Source: Stagonosporopsis chrysanthemi
Lineage: Eukaryota > Ascomycota > Dothideomycetes > Pleosporales > Didymellaceae
Reading direction: 5' to 3'
Assembly (NCBI GenBank): GCA_022560025.1
Contig: JAFISE010000177.1
Span: 1 to 62,067 of the forward strand
Length of the DNA stretch: 62,067 nt
Shown: one piece after another, positions 56,554-62,067 of the stretch
Layout of the letters: each line of letters begins with the position of its first letter
Position numbering within the stretch: position 1 is the stretch's first letter
Notes under the pieces: generated by a model
Seen by the model: the letters and a program-made list of their open reading frames with translations, nothing else
Told to the model about the DNA's origin: nothing
The model's database searches: none
Position numbers and translations under genes: made by a program

Positions 56554-59500
56554 GTACGTAATTTATAGTATAAGCAAGACTAAAACCTAATTATTTTATT
56601 ATTAGTTGTAGTATTTTTAGAAGTATATCTCTATTATCTAGTTTACTTGTTTAGTTTGTCTGTCTATCTGCAGATAATAGGCTGTTAAAAGTTTCTTCTT
56701 AGTTCTTACTTCTATAAAGAATATTGTCTAGAAGTTTAAAGTAAAAAGCTTGTCTTTATTACTAATAATTAATTTAGAAATACTATAGTATTAAACAATT
56801 CTATCTAGGAATACTTATATAAGCTGCTCTATAGTATAGCTATATTAAAAAGGCACAAACTTAGTAGTCTTTATAAATCTATTTACTACTACAAATATTA
56901 AATTATATTTATAGTCTATAATAAGATCTTTAGATATAGATAACTATATAACAAAATCTATTATAATATTTGTCTAGAGCGCTGTTAGTAGCTCTATTAC
57001 TTGCATTTCTCTATATTCTATATATATACTATGCTTATTCTACTAGCAGGTAATATAGTTCTTAATATACTTAGTAACCTTGTCTTTTATATTTAAGAAC
57101 TTATAGTGTTATCTAATAAGTTCTATAGTATGTATAATTTCTAGGTATCTATAAAGCGTGTTGTTATAGTAATCTTCTATAATCTTAGTCTATAATTTAT
57201 CTAGTACTTATATTAGTATATATTGTTTCTTCTAAACTTATATAATTAAGTTAAGCTACTATAATAGTTTTAAGAATCTATCTTTGTTATTTCCTAGAAT
57301 AGTAGCTTTATTAATTATCTTTTTACCTGCAAGGTTATATCTCTAGCTAAGAGCGTCTACTCTACTATTGTCTTTGCTTAGAGTATATAGTATCTTAAGT
57401 TTATACTAACTTAACATTTCTAACTATCTAACTTGCTATCTAGTTAAGACTTTTATAGTTATAAAGTATACTAGGTCCTTGTAATCTTTATAGATTGTAA
57501 GTTCTAAACAGCTTTCTATATATACTTACTAATATTCTAGAGCTAAAACAATTGCTAACAGTTTCTTGCTATATATATTGTATTGTTCTTCTAGTTCTAA
57601 GAACTTGTATAAGTAATAGGAAGTTAAGTGCTATTGTCTATCTTTTTCTTGTGTAATACATACTCTTAATACTAAATCTAAGGCATTTGTTTCTATTAAT
57701 ATAGGCTTATTACTTTTAAATATAATTAGTATTATATTAGTATTACCTATCTTTACTCTATGTTGTCTTATAATAAACTCTAGGAATTCTACTTCTTCTT
57801 TATACTATTTGCACTTCTTAGGTTTTAGTTAGAGGTCTGCTTACTTTAAGTATTCTAGCACTTCTATAACGTATTGTGTGTGCTCTTCTAGTGTTTTTAA
57901 GTACACTAAGATATTGTCTAGATACTCTACTACTATCCTATTAAGGTATACTCTAAGAACGTTATTAATTAACTTCTAGTACGTAGCTAGTGTGCTTGTT
58001 AGACTAAACAGCATAACAAGGTACTTGTAAAGTCTATATTATGTTCTAACTACTATCTTTTATTCTTTGCCTTTCTTTGTATAGATAAAGTTATACGCTC
58101 TTCTTAAATCTAACATAGTAAAGTACTAAGCTCCTTGTAAGTAATTCTATAACTCTAATGTATTAAGCAAAGGATACTAATTTTTATTAGTAATATTATT
58201 AAGCTTTTTTAAAGTTAATACAAAGTTATAGTTTACTATCTTTCTTTAGTATAAATAGGACAAAGTACTCTATAGATAATTCTAATTGTCTAATTAATCT
58301 CTTTTTAAGGTTCTCTTAATATACTTATATAGTATATTAAGTTTCTTCTCTAATAACTAATATATTAGCCTAAAAGCTAGTTACTTTTCTTTCTAAAGTT
58401 TAATCTTGTAATCTTAGAGCTTATACTTAGGTAGAGCTTTTACTATAAGCTCTTCTTTATACATCTATATATACTGTCTATACATATTAGAGATAGTAAA
58501 AGATATACTCTTTTCTTTAACTATTACTTTGTAAGCTAGAGGCTAGTTAGTCTCTGTGTATTTAACTACTTGTGTTTAGCGCGTCTTAGTTAAAAGAATA
58601 TTACTAATCTTTTTTTTATCTCTTAGCTGTACTAGAGCTTATAGAGGCTCTAACTATAATATACTACAGACACAGTCCTTCTATAGTATTAACTTACTAT
58701 ATATTTAATCTATCTATAGGTTGTAATATTATAACTATAGTAGTCTTAATATTATAGTATAGGTAGCTGTGCCTAATATATCTAGAGTTATTAACTTATA
58801 GTAATCTTGTATTCTTAGAGGTTGTAGTAATACTTTATAGGTTACTACTAATTCTCTTAGTCTTAGTTCTCTATTAGTACTTATAAAAAGTATAGTTTAT
58901 TTTTTCTTTACTTAGTTATACCTACATAATTAATAGCAGCTTAAGACACGTAATTTCCTTGTGCTCCTAAGTCTACTATTACTATTATCTATTAGCTGTT
59001 TAGCACAACAGAGATTCTAATAAAGTAATTAGCTCTAACAGAATTAATAGATTAATCTCTAGCGCTTAATATTAGCGCGTATCTAAAAAAGGCTCTTTTT
59101 TGCTGTTTGTTTTATAAAGATTAAGAAATCTATTCTATATCTTAGCTTCTTTATAAAGCTTGTAGTCTTAGTATAAGTATTGTTACTAACATAGGTTTAA
59201 GTAGTATTTGTTAACTAGTAACTATTTAAGGTAAATATATTATATTGTTTTTTCTCTTAGAAAGTACTTCTATTATTATTTATTCTAGAAGTAGGTTTTA
59301 TATAAATTATTAGTATATTTATACTATTTCTTATAATACTTATATTGTATACTAGAGAACTCTCTACTATAGAGCTTGTTATTATAGTATATTATACAGC
59401 TATTATTACTACATACAGTCTATATAGTAGTAAAGTGTTATAGGTTCTATAAGTCTAGTATATATATTAGTAGCAAGTTACTATATTGTACTAAAGCTCT

Positions 59501-61125
59501 GTTAAAGTTAAGCTTGTCTAAGCTACGTACATCTTTACTATATTGCCTAAGTTTAGTAGTTATAGTATAGTTATTACAGTAGTATTTATTAAACTATTCT
59601 AATTACTACTTATCTTATATCTTTAAGAGCTAGTAGATAGATGCTAAAGTATTCTTATAGTTCTTACAAACTTAAGAAAGTATAAGCGTCTTAATTTAAG
59701 TTCTTACGTTAATATAGCTAGTTAAGAGTTGTCAGAGTAACTTCTATAATTTAATATAAGCTACTTCTAGTTTATTGTCTATAAAATTAAGTATATTATT
59801 ATTATAAGCATATTTCTAGTTATATACTGCTTTGTTACGTGTTATAGATTTGTTTAACTTGCAGTTTGTAATACTAGTCTAGTGTTCTTACTCTTTTAAA
59901 CGTTAGTTTAGGACTTAAATTACTTTGTTATAGTTGTCTTTAAATACTAGTACTTAGTGTATATCCTTTGCTTATTATACTAGTTAGTATATAACTATTT
60001 TAAGCTTATACAGCGCAGGTGCTCTGCTCTAGACGCTTTGTTAGTTCTTATTAGGTATAATATATCTATTATCTGTCTTAGATTCTATCTCTAAGTCTTT
60101 TATAAGATATTCTATGTCTTTAGTAAGTACTTTCTATATACTAGTATTAGCAGAGTCTATCTTGCTAGTAAGTATATTAAGCTGCTGCGTTACTTTGTTC
60201 TTGCTTTAGCAGTCCCTAGCGTAGTAGCCTTGTTTGCTATAGCTATAACAAGTTACTAAAGGCTTATTACTTCTCTTACTACTTTTATTCTTATTGTCTT
60301 ATTATTTAAGCTCTTTATTAAAATTAGAGAGATCTATTGCCTTAAGACTATAATAGTTGCTTATTCTAGTATAGATACAATATAATATATTAGACAAGTA
60401 GCGTCTTTTATATTGTCTGCGTTAAAAGTTATTATCTTCTTTCTAAAGCTAGCGTTGTTAAAGTGTAAACGTGTTTTATTAGCTGTTATAGACTTTATAA
60501 TCTAGTTCTTAGTTAAGTTTATAGAGTTAGTTATTAATATTAATAGTCTCTTAGATAAGTATATTAAAGGTATAAGCTGTGTACTACTGTATATTAGTTC
60601 TTTCTTAACTTGTAGCTTAAGACCTTGTTAAAACATAGTAAGTAAAGTAGTATTATCCTAGTTAGTATTAGCTATAAGTTGTTAAAAATTAGCAGTATAG
60701 TCTATAGCAGAGTTGTGCTGTTAGATATACTAGATCTTATGTTGTACAATACTAGGTTTATTAATAAATCTAAAGATAGTCTTAATTTTTTCTTTAAAGC
60801 TGTTAATATTGCACATCTACTTATTAACTTTGTCTAGGGCGTTTTCTACAGTATACTACTAAAAGAATAGTTTAATCTACTTTAAAGCTTAGTTATATAT
60901 ATAACTAGCTATAAGACTAAATTATTAGACTTCTAGTATACTCTGTTCTTTAAAGGTAAAGAACAAGTCTTACTAGAGTAGTTGTTTATCTAGCTTGTTA
61001 TAGTCTCTATAGTAGAGGTTAGGCTTAGTAATAGAGATTGTGTTGCCTCTTAGAACTACCTTGTACACAGGTAGAGCTTTGTTAGATCTGCTTAGAGTAG
61101 CTTAGTTTTCTAAGGTAGTAGACAT
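56554..61125 (-). mobile_element. Element H: decayed Ty3/gypsy element, interrupted at F
   Basis: Minus-strand order: gag from a surviving ATG at 61125 (MSTTLEN) with a readable retrotransposon gag block (NSAIDYTANF) and a zinc knuckle CYSYSKQGYYARDC at about 60190-60240; protease near 59.0 kb; reverse transcriptase with VEYLDNILVY at 57901-57930; RNase H with YSKKLLAIVLALEY at about 57530-57580; integrase with IDFV about 56950 and TAYYLQIDRQTK (TAYHPQTDGQTE) at about 56640. The frame ends at 56554 against F's LTR, before the integrase C-terminus, and I could not find the remainder left of F. No LTR of H is in the window. Confidence 0.78.
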
Positions 61126-61650
61126 CTTAAAGGTATTTAAAATATTAAAGTTGTACTTTAAGTAAAGCTTATAAGTACTATTTAATTAGTTCTTAGAGAT
61201 AAATATAGTAATAGGAAGCTAGAGAGGTTTAGAGTTTGCAGTAAGAAGTATAGATACTATTTGTCTGTCTTAATAGTAAAGAGTAATAATAAGTAGTACA
61301 AAGTAGACTATCTAGCTTAAAGGTTAAGTTAAGATCTAAGAACTTAGATTATTACTTAGGTTAAACATAAACTCTAATAGTAATATTTCTATATTGCTAT
61401 ATACTATATAAGTAAAAGATACTTATAGATAAGTAACTAGAGTTAGTCTAATAAAATAAAAGTATTGCTTACAGACAAGTAGTAATGTATTATACTTGTT
61501 AATAAAGAGAATTTACGTAGGTTATACTTATTAATAAGCAAGTTATATAAAGCTTAATAACTAATGCTGTCTTTACTTAGTATCTTCTTTTAGCTTAAAG
61601 CTAGAGGTCTAGTTAGTAGTTACTTATTACTGTGCTGTCTTCTTATATAA
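61126..61650. other. AT-rich stretch not assigned
   Basis: Upstream of H's gag, possibly H's leader. No LTR match to the other families and no readable domain. Confidence 0.4.
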
Positions 61651-62067
61651 GATTATAACAAGTAAATAGGTACAAAGAGCTAATTAATAAAAGTAATTAA
61701 TTCTTATAAATAAAAATACTAATAAAACTTAGAGTATACTAAAGACAAAAACTATAAATACTATACTAACTTTACTTTTATATTGTTAGAGCTCTTTACC
61801 TTAAGACTTAGCTTACTAGTACTCTTAGACTTAATAAATAGAGTAGTCTTATCTTTGTATTAGTAATATTTAGGTATCTACATATTATACTTTACTTTAA
61901 ACTTGTCTATTAGCTCTATAAAGGCTTTAGTAGAAGTAAAATAGATTAAGTAGATAAGGTTCTTAGCGTGCTAGTTGTTATTAAAGCTATATAGACAGCT
62001 TTTAATCTTGTAGAGTCTATAAGACTATAATATATATTAGTAAATAACTGTAAGCTAAGAATAAAAA
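61650..62067 (-). pseudogene. Second copy of the 3' part of F's antisense ORF region, cut by the window edge
   Basis: Reverse complement of about 17350-17790, well conserved with mostly transition differences. It shows that this segment is repetitive and implies another F-family copy, in plus orientation, reaching past the right edge. Confidence 0.65.

Larger units (their letters stand above)
15886..62067. other. AT-rich, RIP-mutated block of nested transposons
   Basis: From here to the right end the sequence is dominated by TA, CTA/TAG and CTT/AAG words. ATG, TGA/TCA and TGG/CCA are rare, and recognisable transposase and pol frames carry TAA/TAG where Gln or Trp is expected. Paired LTRs differ almost only by transitions. 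This is the pattern of repeat-induced point mutation (C to T on either strand, CpA favoured). In one 60-base line (22441-22500) I counted about 13 TpA against about 3 CpA plus TpG. Only three ATG-started ORFs of 60 codons or more occur in 46 kb. The stretch 15915-16130 is not assigned to any element. Confidence 0.93.

Noticed and set aside
15886..62067. Whole block as a centromere
   Set aside because: An AT-rich RIPed transposon block would fit a fungal centromere, but nothing here is specific; AT-rich isochores look the same. Needs CENP-A data, so not called.
15886..62067. CRISPR-like or phage features
   Set aside because: Direct repeats here are LTRs and microsatellites; no short regularly spaced repeat array exists, and the organism is eukaryotic.

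Overview
The window looks like a filamentous ascomycete nuclear contig (Pezizomycotina; Dothideomycetes is my guess, weakly held). The genes have short 45-82 bp introns with GT..AG ends. The products are typical of filamentous fungi, for example a Zn2Cys6 regulator, a Dal5-type permease and a PTS1-tagged isomerase. The right three quarters carries the mark of repeat-induced point mutation (RIP).

There are two compartments. Positions 1 to about 15,880 are ordinary gene space of balanced base composition: the 3' end of a probable CCCH/ankyrin-type gene, MCM4, tubulin-folding cofactor A, a THO-complex subunit 7 homologue, elongin A, a Zn2Cys6 transcription factor, an MFS anion/cation symporter and a peroxisomal enoyl-CoA isomerase. 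MCM4 and cofactor A diverge from a short promoter carrying two MluI cell-cycle boxes. The regulator, permease and isomerase sit side by side next to the repeat block and may form a small uptake and beta-oxidation group.

From about 15,886 to the end is a 46 kb AT-rich block made almost wholly of dead transposons. Reading frames are full of TAA and TAG, and ATG and TGA are scarce. LTRs, target-site duplications (TSDs) and interrupted pol frames let the block be read as nested insertions. H is a minus-strand gypsy element interrupted at F's LTR. F is a minus-strand chromovirus with LTRs at 16131 and 56309. K (minus, 19010-51378, TSD AGAAT) is inside F's integrase. Inside K lie A (plus, truncated), a hAT DNA transposon (24688-30706), B (plus, 30877-38112, TSD CTCTG) and E (minus, 40911-50905, TSD ATTAT). 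Inside E lie a solo LTR (41777-42054) and C (plus, 43760-50274, TSD TCTAG). A 656 bp TRIM-like element (53630-54285, TSD GCAGC) sits in F's reverse transcriptase. A little-mutated solo LTR (23825-24068, TSD TAATA) sits in A.

The most unusual feature is that three different gypsy families (A/B/C/E, K and F) each hold a long decayed reading frame antisense to pol, between integrase and 3' LTR and tail-to-tail with pol. In the B/C/E family it looks like a Cys-pair region followed by a coiled coil. I do not recognise these proteins. All transposon calls rest on reading motifs through RIP stops by eye; no alignment or database search was run.
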